The position numbers were made by a program, and so were the translations under genes. From positions 503,001 to 567,000 of the forward strand of contig JAXDDX010000073.1 in the NCBI GenBank assembly GCA_034670405.1: a stretch of DNA of 64,000 nt, given 5' to 3'. The notes under the pieces are model-generated. The model saw nothing but the letters and a program-made list of their open reading frames with translations, ran no database searches and had not been told where the DNA came from. Origin of the DNA: Hoplostethus atlanticus (Eukaryota; Chordata; Actinopteri; Trachichthyiformes; Trachichthyidae). Shown piece by piece: positions 22,690-34,778 of this stretch (position 1 is the first letter of the stretch; each line of letters begins with the position of its first letter).

Positions 22690-22949
22690 AGTTTGTGCCG
22701 CGCTGTGATTTTCTATTGGTGGAGATACCGTGGAGGTATGGTCACATTTGATTGGCTCTGCTGTGGGTGTGTGCGTATCATTAAGTTACCTGTTGTAAAC
22801 TCCAATTGGCTGTTACAACTACTGCGGCGCCATTGGTCCAATGTGTTCCGTGTCCCTTCTGGTCTTTGGTTGATGTAGATGTCATCACACGGGAATGCGG
22901 AAGTCGTGTAGTTTACTGAGTCACCGTTGTATCAGCTGATTCTTTCTGA
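22690..22949 (+). promoter_or_regulatory. mtmr4: Presumed mtmr4 promoter and non-coding exon 1
   Basis: A cluster of NF-Y-type CCAAT boxes in both orientations lies at 22715, 22751, 22802/22805, 22832 and 22838. An ETS-like CGGAAGT follows at 22898-22904, with a nearby ATGTCATCAC half-CRE. There is no TATA box, as in many broadly expressed genes. A strong donor GTGAGT begins at 22950, so a non-coding first exon probably ends at 22949. Assignment to mtmr4 rests on strand, position and the exon at 26983-27083. Confidence 0.55.
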
Positions 22950-23140
22950 GTGAGTAACTCGATTTATTTTTCAAAATGAAGTAACTTCTGATCATTGCAT
23001 TTGTGTTTGGAATGTACTCGGGTCGTTAGGCTTCTGCTACACATGTGAACTTTACGTTGTTTTGTTTTTTGTCTGTTTGCAAATTCAGAAACCAGCCTCC
23101 AGTAATGTAGCTATCCGGTAGCTAGCATGCTAACGTTAGC

Positions 23141-23175
<35 letters not shown>

Positions 23176-26100
23176 GCTTTCGGTTCAAGCCAACCAGTCG
23201 TCTCCTAGTATAGTACTAGCCTTGAGGGAAGCTTAAACTCTCACCCACTTTCACTTTCACCTTGCATGCAGGCAAACTTCCACTATATTTGCACTATTTT
23301 ACACCTGTTGTGTTGTCATGGGTCAACGAAAGAAAACTATGGATCAGGCAGTTGAGTTGACAATCTCACCTATATTGAAAACAGGAATCCTAGAAATTTC
23401 CAGACTGTTTTTTGAGTCAGAGGGAAACACCCTGGGATTCCCGGGACTGGAAAACTATCTTGTGATCATGAGGGATGGGGATTTCAACAAAGTCCTGCTA
23501 GTATCGTCATCATCTTTGTAAATGTTGCATTGAATGAGTATTCAGAATCATTACATTACTGTTGGTTAATATTTACAAATCTCTTCCTAAGGGTATATTT
23601 TAACAGTGGCCTTCAAATCGAAATGTCTTCATCAACATAACCATAGCTACTATGCGCTGCCCCATCACCATACCTAGCCCTATTTCTGTGTGCAAATTAC
23701 AATGAGCCGTTTGTGTTTTATGTTTGCTCATTAGCGTCCTAGAAATCTCTTCAGATGATGTCCTTAAAGAATGGAGAAATCTGTCAAAATCTGAGATCTG
23801 TCCCTTTTCATATTCAGCTGCTACTGTACAGTGTCTTAAAATGTGACAGCACTGTAGTTTATTGCTTGCTAGTAATGTTTGGAGTAATTTTATTTTTTAT
23901 CTTTCATCCCCCATTTCATCACCCTGAAAATAGACATGTAAGGCGTGTTTTCATTAGTTCCTCTTCTGTTCGTCCTTATGACAGGGTTATGACTGAGATT
24001 TGTTTTCCTTACCTTACCTTTTGCTGTAATGGACATCTCAACACTGATGAGAGTATTTTGCACACATCAGCCATCCTTAAAGAAACTTGGAAAGATATCT
24101 GACGTTATAACTTCTTTGTATATTTACATATCTTCTTTTAATGGCACAATGAATTGGAAAAAATACCATTGTAACATTGTCTATACATTTTACCAATGAC
24201 AAAGGCTGTAATTTTTTACCAGCAGGAACAGAATTTGAATGACGCTCCTAAACAATATATTCTAGTGCTGTGCAGAATCCTTGGACTACAAATCAAGTTG
24301 CGTTTCGAAGAAAACCTTTCAAAATTTTTAATAAGGAAAACCGTACCGTCTCATCATAACTCAGAATCATCCCAAATGTAAACAAACCCCATTGCACTTA
24401 TGGATCAGGGCTTCAAAGGGATCTTTCACTTTGGTATAACTTTTTTTCATTTTTCAGCACACACATCTCCATAGGAGTTCAGGAGCAGTCAACCTCTAAC
24501 ATTCGCTACCCTGGGGATCCACTGTCACAACACAGCTTTCAGGCAGTTTCTCAAAATCAATAATTGTTACCAGGTCAAACTGTCCAAGACAGAGTGTAGT
24601 AAAATTACCCAGATCCACTTCGCTTGTCTGTAGATGTGTTCAAAATGCTGTTTTTAGACAGGGGTTTCAAAATAAAAGTAGTGAAGTGGTTCTGGTAACT
24701 GATAGAGGCTGAAATCATGTTAATTTTTCTTTATGAATCTTTCAGTGACCAGACAGCAGTGAGGGAATTGTCATGGATTTGTGCAACACAACAGGGCATA
24801 AAATTGGCCTAGTAAGGACATTTCAAATAAAACTCTTAGCTGAATCATTAAATTCCATGTACAGTATCCTGCAGGTGCAGTGCTAATGTATTAGAAGTCA
24901 AGATTTTACATGCATGAGCCTGCATGTAACTGTGTAAGGCGGGGTAGTCGGATTGTCACTAGAGATTAATAGTTACATTGTCTCTCGAGTTTTCATGCAG
25001 AAGTACACACCCTACTATATTTGAAAGCTGTGGTTCCCACTCACAGAGTATTTACTTGTGTTGAGTAATATGGGCCAAATTAAATTAAAAATAATAAATT
25101 ATTTTTCTTTATCAACACACAAATTCCAGTCTTCAGCATGTGCATTTTGCATACATTTCTCCAATAAACTGGGGTCAAGTTGAGGGGGGAGGGCACAAAT
25201 GTGACTGCCAGTTTTGACTTACAACCTGTTTGACAAATTAAGTTTACAAAAAAACTTTGTCCATAAATGCAGAAATATCAGAGAGGTTGCTGCTGCAATA
25301 TCAGGTTGATTGCAAGTTTGCGTCGGACAATACACCCTGGCCCAAGTTCATCTCCCAGATTATACAGCTGCTTGCCACCAAAAAATAAAAAATGTAGTGA
25401 ATTTTATCAACTATTTTGCTGGTAAAGCCTGAGTGCCAGACTGATATAAGGTACTGCATTTTAATCCATTAAAGAAGTAGGTGACTTATCTTGCTTTGAG
25501 TGTTTTTTTTTGGTTTTTTTCAAAGCCATTGTGCCTGCCTACATGGTGTTTTGTTTGATGTTAATATACTGATCAGCGATGAAATCCATTCCTGTTGATA
25601 AAATGAGACACAAATGGAGGTGGTGAGAAGGGTCTATGCCCTGTAGTGTGGCTCGTTTCACTTTGAGAAGCTTGGCACAAACTTAGAGTGGGAGGGAGAA
25701 AGAGTGAGCCAAAGAGAGAGGCAGGGAGGGAGGGAGGGAGAGAGAGCGAGGTATGTCATGCCCTGGATTACAACCAGTGTGATTTTGCAGACGGAGAGTA
25801 CTACCACTTCGCAAGCAATTTAGCTGTAATTAAACTTTAAAATATAGGGAAAGTTTCAGCAAAAGTAGGCTACTGTTTTCAGCACTTTAATTCAGGTAAG
25901 AGAAGTCCAAATTGAGAAGAGTATTTTTTTTTCTTCTTTTTGTGGAGCTGTGTGCAAAAGGGGGTGTGTCAGGTTAAAAAAAGTATAGGGAAGTGAGAAG
26001 TGAGAAGCCAGCACTACACAGTGAGGATCATTTTTTAGCTTATTCCTCGTTATACCCTTGCATTATATCCTTGCATTCTATGCAGTTAGTCAACTTTTTA

Positions 26101-26855
26101 ACACAAAGAAGGGAACACAATGGTCATGTTGTGTCTGGCTGTCTGTGTCTTTAACCTGCAATGAGTTGCACTGTTGGTTATTTGAATTGTCCACCCCATT
26201 TTGATTGGGTGTGATCATGCACAAAAGAGAAACCAATACAATTTTGTTACATTTCATACACTCATTTAAGTCTAAAACAAGTGTTTAGTTTGAGATTGGC
26301 CAATGCATCACTGTTTTTGTATATTTTGATTGATTGAACTTTTTTTGGTCAAATGCAAGACATTGTACAGTTATGCTTCACTAGTTGTGCAACCACTTGT
26401 AGCAATGCACCGTGTCATTCAGTGTTGGGTGTGGAGCAGAATTGTGGAATTCAGTCTACCTCTGCCGCCTCCTTATCCTCCGGTTATCTAATTGGCTGCT
26501 GATTGTGCTTTTCTTAACTGATGAGGAATGTTGTATTGCCTTTCTTGTAAATCAGAAGGAATAGTTCCTCCTATTAGAAGGTCAGTTGCTCAGGACCAAG
26601 GTTTGCATGGCGGGTGCAGCCATTATACATGTGCCTACATGTCTGTTTGCAGCAATACACACGTGGAGAATGTTTACAGTGACATGACCTGATTTGTAGA
26701 GAGCACTTCTTGACCCAGTCACTCTCTTCTGAGAGCTGTCTGGTTATTATCCAAGGTTGGTGTGGTAGACGAAATACCACCTCAACAATGAGAAGTCATT
26801 TTTGAAGTTTCATTTTACTATTGGTTTTCATTCTGCTTCTGTGGCTATATTTCAG

Positions 26856-26891
<36 letters not shown>

Positions 26892-26903
26892 GCTCACACA
26901 CGC

Positions 26904-26940
<37 letters not shown>

Positions 26941-26982
26941 AACACCATGTCTAAAGGTAGTGTGTGTTTTTTATGTTGTTAG
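22950..26982 (+). other. mtmr4: Presumed first intron of mtmr4
   Basis: No recognisable coding exon. It contains a (CA)n run at 23142-23172, a GGGA-rich stretch near 25720-25750, a (CAAT)n run at about 26856-26890 and (CA)n to about 26934. A 67-codon frame at 23318-23521 matches nothing I recognise and is not called. Confidence 0.5.
26856..26934 (+). repeat. (CAAT)n followed by (CA)n
   Basis: About nine CAAT units, a short spacer, then CA repeats with CG interruptions. It ends about 48 bases upstream of the mtmr4 ATG exon acceptor. Confidence 0.93.
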
Positions 26983-27083
26983 GAGCTGTCGCTGGTGCAG
27001 CGGAGCCCGGTAGACGGGAGGAGAGGGAGGGTTCTGAAGAGGAGCGCCCAGATCGACTGTCGACGGCACTGACTGACAGCATG
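26983..27083 (+). other. mtmr4: mtmr4 exon 2, 5' UTR ending in the start ATG
   Basis: The acceptor TTGTTAG precedes 26983, and the exon ends exactly in ATG (27081-27083) followed by donor GTGAGC. The next coding exon at 44155 begins GGT GAA GAG GGG CCT, so splicing gives MGEEGPPSLEYI, the N-terminus of human MTMR4. This phase-exact match is the reason for choosing this start. Confidence 0.85.
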
Positions 27084-30000
27084 GTGAGCCAATCACACCT
27101 TGAGGGAGGGGGTCGGATATGGTCGTATGCTTGACTGGGTGATTCCTGGTGGCTTTTAAGCCAACTACTACTCCAACCCTCCTACACGCTTCTTCAGGGT
27201 GAAAATACCAAGTTGGGTCTTTCTCTCTCACACAGGAAGTGGCACCCTACTTCTGCAAGTGCAGGGTGTCACTAAAGTTGATTACTGCCCTTTTGCAGAA
27301 TGTACAACATACATAGGATACATTTTTTACTTAAACTTTTCTGGCTTTATGTATCTCATCACACATCTAGATTAGTACAATATAGAAACTTAATTTACTT
27401 AGAACACCTCAACAGGGGTGAGGTTTTATTGTCCAGTTTGTTTCAATCAGGAAGGTGCTGCTGCATCAGTTATGGTGCTGTGTGGCAGGTAACAGATGTT
27501 CCTGGTCTTTGATGTAGCCACTAAGTCACTCTGCCTCGTGTCTCCAGTACAACTCCCGTAGAGCCCTCTGGTTTGGAGCACATCCAGACCAAGCATGGAC
27601 ACTGTTAGCCACCTCCTCCCATTCACGTCTAGAAGCTGATGATAATATGTGATACTTCAAAGTGTAGAAGGTACCACTGTATAGGCCTGTACTTCATGGG
27701 ATGGCAGAATGGCCTAGTTGGAACTGGATCCTCACAACAGTCATGTGTCCTTGAGCAAGATCCTGAACCCCTACCTGCTTAGACATTGTAAGTTACTCTG
27801 AATAAGAGCGTCCTCTAAGCGACTAAAAAAATGCTTGTACTGCAGCCTAAGTGGTTATGGTTGTGAGTAGACACACACCCATAATGATCAAGGAATCAGT
27901 CCTCTTCAGCAGGTACTGAAAAGGGCTGTTTAAATTGGATTAGCCTCTTTATCTTTTCCCATATCTCTTGGTTGACTGTCATATTGGAGTAGCTCCTCCT
28001 TTCATCTCTGGACAGGGTGTACATGCAAGTAAGGTCTCCCTCTAGTGGACATTAGTGGGTGGCTATTCAGTTCTGAGGCGCTGCTCAGTTCGGTGTAACT
28101 GATGGAACAGACCAGAATTTTATTCTGTATAATATTACAATCATCATATATGGAACTAGAGCAAAAAGCTGGTGAAAGTATTAAGCTGCTTCAAGCTGCT
28201 GAATGCACTATAGAGTTTGAATTAGAAGGTTTGGGTAGAAATCTTGTGTGTCAGTTTGCTGTACTTACAGTTCCGGCCAAGATTATTGCATTTTATACAG
28301 ATGTACAATATCTTCTGAAAACCTTCGGCCTTCATTCATCTGATTTCTTTAACAGCACATGATCAAACAGTAAGAATACAGATAAAAAAGTCCATAATTA
28401 TTGGCACCCTTTTCTAATACTTAGTTGCACAGCCTTTGGCAATGATGACTGCTTCCAAATGTTTCTTGTAACCATCAATAAGCTTCCTGCATCTTTTTAC
28501 TGGCAGTTTCTCCAACTCTTCAACTGCAACTTGCTCCAGTTCTTCAATGTTTGAAGAAGGTCTCACCATCGCTTCTCAATGGGATTGAGATCAGGGCTCA
28601 TCACTCCAGAACAGTCCAACGTTTTCTCTTGAACCATTCCTGGTGCTTTTGGATGTGTTTTGGGTCATTGTCCTGCTGGACGACCTGTGACATTCAATTA
28701 AAGTACATTTGTACAAAGTACATTTCCTTAATACTTTAAAGACGTCCACTACCCGAGACTGCAAAGCAGCCCCACAGCGTTATGGAACCTCCATTTGACT
28801 GTAGGTAGGGTGTTCTTTTCTTTAAAAGCTTCATTTCGTCATCTGTGAAGCACTGATTTGCATTGCCAAAGACTCTGATTTGGTTTCATCGGTCCACAGA
28901 ACATTTTCCCATAAGGATTTAGATTTGTCCAGGTGGGTCTTGGGTCTTTTGTGTTTCTCTTTCAGCAGTGGGGTCTTCCATGGCCTCCGTAAAGCCCTTC
29001 TTCGTTCAGTGTCTGGCGTATGGTACAGGCTGAAACCATTGCTCCAGACCTCTCCAGGTCAGCCTTGAGATCTTTGGATGTCATACAAGGTGTTTTTTTC
29101 CAATGGCTTGCACCAACCTTCGATGACATCTGAGATCAATTGTCCTCTTATCACCATGTCCTGAGAGATTCTTTACAATTCCATGAGCAGCAAACATTGG
29201 GAACTGTGGAAACAGGAATACCAAGGTCTCTAGATACAGCCTTATAGCCTTGTGAAGGCTTATGTTTGGTTATAACAGTTTGACCTCCTCAGACAGCTCT
29301 TTTCTCATCACCGTTTTCACAGATGACCAGGGAAGCAGAACAGACTGTTTTATCACTTTAAAATGCATAATTGGTTAATTTATACCATGTGGGCACCTGC
29401 AGCCTGTCACAGATGAGTTGAATTACACTGCAAATGAGAATATTATTTCCTCCAAAAAAATTGATTTGAATTGTTCTAAAGCAATAATCATGACCATGGC
29501 CACTTTTTAATTTTGAAACCATAAAAGATTTTTAAAAATTGATTCTTATCGTTTGATCATGTGCTGTTGTAAATCCATAGATTAATGTGTGAAGACTTGT
29601 TTCAATTTCCAGTTATTTCAGAAGATATTGTACATGATCTGCATAAAATGCAAGGATGCCAATAATCTTGGCCAGAACTGTAGGACAACCAGTGGTTCGT
29701 CTAATTATGCCACAATCGTGCCCAAGGATAGTAATTATTTCACAACCAGAAAAACTTTGATGCAAGATTATAGAAAGATTATAGTTCCCCCTCTACGTTC
29801 ATTTTACATAAGTGATTTTTGAGCATATATGCTGACTATGATCTGAGTAGTATTTACCATTTATATATATTTTACATATGGTTGATCATTGGTTAATCAG
29901 ATCAACGTTGTTGGACCATGAATGTAACTTTAGGTATCTTTTGTTCATCAACCTTCCTCTCCCACCTCTTCCCTCCTAGCCATTTCCGCCCCTTTCTTGT

Positions 30001-33000
30001 TACAAATGCCATCATGTCTAATTCCACACAGAGCTGCTATAGCACTGTGTATATGTATACATACACTAGCCCACACACCAACTCAGTGTCACTATTTTTG
30101 ATGAGCAGGGTGTGATTCAATCTCTTGTGTCATACTGGAGTGCTCCGCTACCTCAGGACTTAGTAAATGTGTATAGCAAATGATAGTCTGTCCTTCTGCT
30201 GTTTGCTATTGGATATACAGTAAATTTATATCAACCAGGATAGACGGTGCTATAAAATAAGATGCTAGATACAGATGTTATACAGATGTTCAGCATCTGT
30301 ATAAGGAGAAATGACAAGATGACTGAAAAAAAAATTTTTTAAAGCCTATGGGTGCAGCATTTACCGGACAGAAATAGGAAGTGTAATGGAAGGATTTGTG
30401 TCTGGGTTCTGGTTGGCTGGATCCACAGAATTCCATTATGGTCCTGTGCCCAGGCTTCTGCCTGTTGTGTGGCAGACAGGTCAGCTCTGGGCTTAATTGG
30501 TGGCAGTGCTGATTAGCAAACAATGTGCTCATCGAGACGTTTCGAAAAAGAGTGCAGACCTGAGCTGTCTCAAGTCCAGTTAGAGGATGTTTCTGGAGGA
30601 TTAGATTTGACAGGTGCATAGAGATTGGCAATATTTGCACTACATGCATTTGTATTTTTGCATTTTTACAAAGTTTAATGGAAACATTAGGGTGCCATTA
30701 AAATTACTGTGTGGCCATAGCTAATGTTAGCTCTATCTATGTCCAGGTGTTGTAAAGACCTGTTTTCTCAGGTGGGATTGTAAGGAGTGTGTTCCAGCAG
30801 TCTGTTTCACAGGTAATATGATCCCTTTAATCCTGTCTTGTGACGCAGCATTTAATTGCTTCCCAGCCTCCATGTGCCATGTTTGCTTTTTGGCTGAAAC
30901 AAAACGGGAAGTATTGAGTTCACGCTGTTGTCCACTCACGGTGCCGTATTGTCAACAGGATAATACAAGCATGGAAAACAGGACAATGGGGTTATTTTAT
31001 CCTGCCCTAGGTATCCACAATGCACTGTCATGCTACCTTTTTAGGGCCTGAGAGGCGTGGACAAGAGAGGTAAGTGTATGGGTTCAATGTAAAGATAGGA
31101 GCTTCTGTGTCACTGCACTATATGATATCACCTGGTTACGTAAGGACGAAGTGTGTGTTTCCTCGAGGGTTGAGACTAGTCTGCTGACTAGAAACACACA
31201 TTTCATTTAGCGAGCGCAATATATTTGTCCAGGCATTACATTCTTTAACTATCAGCTAATGAGGCTAGCATTAGCTTACTTGTTACTGCAACTTTAGTGA
31301 CTATTATACCCTGATTTGTTTATCGATAATTTTGTGGAGAAAATATGACCATAATGCTGAATATGAATATAATGCTTGACAGCATTATATTTTTATTTAT
31401 TTTAAAAAAAATAAAAAAATGATTTATTTATTACTATTTTTTTACATGTCAATGGAACACACCAAGTTGGAACACTTGCTTGGTGCACCACAGCCCCCAA
31501 AGTAAATCTCACCTATAATTAATATATGGGAAACTGTGCATTATTATACACTTCAGTTTACTCATTTGCGCATCCAGGTAAACCATCGTATTCAAGATCA
31601 TCATTGAATACGATGGTTTACCTGGATGCGCAAATGAGTAAACTGAAGTAGCCATAGTGCACAAGATGCATATTGGTAATATGCTGTAATATGTCTTTTT
31701 TTTTTTTTAATTCAGCCAACTAGAGTCATAATAATGAGGCCTGCTTGATTTCAGTTTGGATGTCCTTGGAAATATTTAGGCCTCCAGAAAGATACTTCTA
31801 AATTATTTGAAATTTGTTTCAGTAGCAAGTGAATAATCTGAGATTGTGAAAGTGCAGTATTTTGGTGCAGGACCGAATGGCCCCTGTTTTGGGGATGTTT
31901 ACAGACAGTCCCATTCTGCTGTATGCTCTCATAGCCACTCCAAGATTGTCTTGAGGAGCTAATCAAGTGTGTACTACAAGAGCACTATCATCAGCATAAT
32001 GTAGGAGTATGCATTAGCTTCATGGTACCTCAAGGACTGAAATATCCATGTGGTTAAAATGATTCATTAAAGCTTCAAAGCCAGATCATTTTTTTCATAT
32101 GTGCTTTGGTGGCAAGGTACACGTTGTAATATTTATTTATATATATATATATATATATGCAGTGCAGCTGCTGTACATATTCTGGGATTCATTTGCCTAC
32201 AAAATCTGCAATTGGTACGTGCCTTGTTGTACCTAGAGGTTACTACTACAAGTTAAGTCTACTCGTAAGTTACTGCTTGTAAGTATAATTATAATGTGCA
32301 TGCAGACACAGCAATATGCATTTGCATATATGATACACATGTAACCTGTGACACTAATTTGCAACTTTTTGAGTTACTGGAGTTTGAATAGGTTTTTGCG
32401 CCAGTGTCTCATGTCTTAATCATATTCTACCTATAGCCGTGTGTCAACATGCAGGCAGACACTCTTGGGTGAGTCGCTGCCCTCCTTTCCTAAAATAAAA
32501 CCAGAGACACAGGAGGCCATATCTGGAGCTGACTGTTGTGGGTGATTTGGGCTGGGCAGGCAGAGAGAGAGAGAGGCTGAATCTCAATGTTTGGACTGGA
32601 CCTGTGAACTGACTGTGGACTCATATATATGGTTGGCGTATTTCCAAGTTTTGAAGTTGGCCTCTCCAAGACTGTTTAAGTTGGAAGAAAACTTGGAACA
32701 GTCTTTGGGACAGCCCAATCTAAGTTCTGGGATACAAATATGGATGAATATATATTATTTTTAATTAATTTACAGGATCAGTGTTGGTAATTAAAAATTA
32801 AAATAACAATACAAGTTGATAAATCACTCTATTATTGCATATACAAGTTTACACTCAAACTATGTGCCATTGTATTAAAGCTATGAAAATATAAAATATA
32901 AAAGTAGGTTTTTTTTTAAAAACTATTTATTCTAAGGACACAACGTCAATTTTGAAAGGCATCCCCTCACTGAAAGTCTACATAAAGGGTCCAATCTGCA

Positions 33001-34731
33001 TGCGATTCTTTATGGTCTTGCTTTCATCAAGAGATAGACCTCAACCTTCCCAGGCTTGGTGAGGTCTCATTCATCCAGGAATCCGGGCCCAATCATTGGC
33101 CAAAGAAATAAACACTTGAGACCATGGTGCTGAGAGTCACACTCACCCAACATCGCCAGACAGAGGAGCTGAATTATCTAGTGTACAGCATACACAAGCA
33201 TTCATTAACAATTGACATATGGCACACATATGCCAGTAAAGATGTGCTTTCCTCAAAGACTGGTATGATTGGACTTTGCTGTAACGCATAATGTGTCACT
33301 TCACGTCTGCATATTGCTTGAAGAAAATAAATCAAAAGCTTACCATGTGACGGGAAAACAAATCTCTATAAGGTACATCTGCTTGATTTGTGAAAGTGCA
33401 TTTTTGCAACAGTGTATGCCCCAGTCCATTTACATGATGAGATTGAAGTCATACTGCACACAAGGGCCATACATCATGCCTCTCCTGCAACATAAGGTTC
33501 TCTCTGCCAACATAATTGTATATGAACAACAACACTACTGAAAATATAAGTTTGAATCTGAAACTATAATCTCTGCCTTCTGAACTAACTGAAATAAAAT
33601 ACAAATCAACATGAATTTAGTTAGAATTTAGTGTTTGGCTTTATTAACACTGGACACATAATGTAGCTGTTTTATACACATTCTGTTTGTATCTGACACC
33701 CAAAAATACTAAAACTGAAACAAAGATACAAAGATTTTGCCAATTAAATTAGCAAAATCCAACGCTTCCATATCGGACTGTCTTCATTTTCAGAGACAAA
33801 AATAAAATGGCAATTAGGAAGCAGTGTGACTTGCACCCAAATCAACTGCAAAGGAGTTGAAGCACACGTGTTTATCTGAACAGCACTAGATTTATCGGAC
33901 CACCTATGAGTCCATTGAAAAACAGTATTCTGTCCAGAATCAGTACTGAGGTCGAGGGGAAAAATCACCATCATGGTTTGCTCTGGATGTGATGACAATT
34001 AACAACTAGCTCAAATGATTACAATTACCCTACCTACCCTGGTGAAATTAATCCTGTGTGAATGGGGCTCTAGTATGTAACAATTAACATTACAGGACTT
34101 CCCCCAGTAAAATGAATCCAGTTCGAATAGCGCTATAGTGTGCATCCAGCAAATTCATGGTGTGCATACTACATTATGCATGCCACATTATGCAGGGTTT
34201 CATGCAGTGAGACATCAAATGATTGAAACTGGAGGCAACTCTGAGCCGGAGCTGTCACGACTCTGCCGTGGAAGTGGTGGGGGTTAGATGGGGGAGGGGC
34301 TGCGTGTCCCTCTCTAGTATAGGGGACACTGTATACATCATGTACGTGCACACACATGCCCTCCCTTTCTTTTAGGGAGCAGAAGAGGGTGCTGCAAGCT
34401 CTGCTCAGTGCAATGATGTACCGCAGCTACCCAGACAGTGCCAAGGAGACACTCAGAGAACAGGGAGAGGGAGAATTAGCGTCTGTAGAATGCTGTGTCA
34501 CTGGAGAGCTCCGCATAAACTCAATCCCCTCGCAATACCCTCCCTCCTCTGTTCTCTGCCACGTATTTCCCTACTGCACAAGATCAATCACTGCCAATGA
34601 GACTGCTTTGTGATGGGAGTACTGCCCAACCACTGGATGATGTGTCTCTCTGCTCTGCCTCTGTCTGCGTGTTTGTTTGAGTTGTTTTTGCCTTAGCCAA
34701 CGAGTTAATACAGTAAGTAAGTGTGTGTGTG

Positions 34732-34778
<47 letters not shown>

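Noticed and set aside
23318..23521. 67-codon open frame starting MGQRKKTMDQAVEL
   Set aside because: No recognisable family, no supporting splice structure, and length expected by chance in AT-rich intron.
26971..27231. - strand open frame over the mtmr4 ATG exon
   Set aside because: Shadow of the GC-rich 5' UTR exon on the + strand, which has proper acceptor, ATG and donor.
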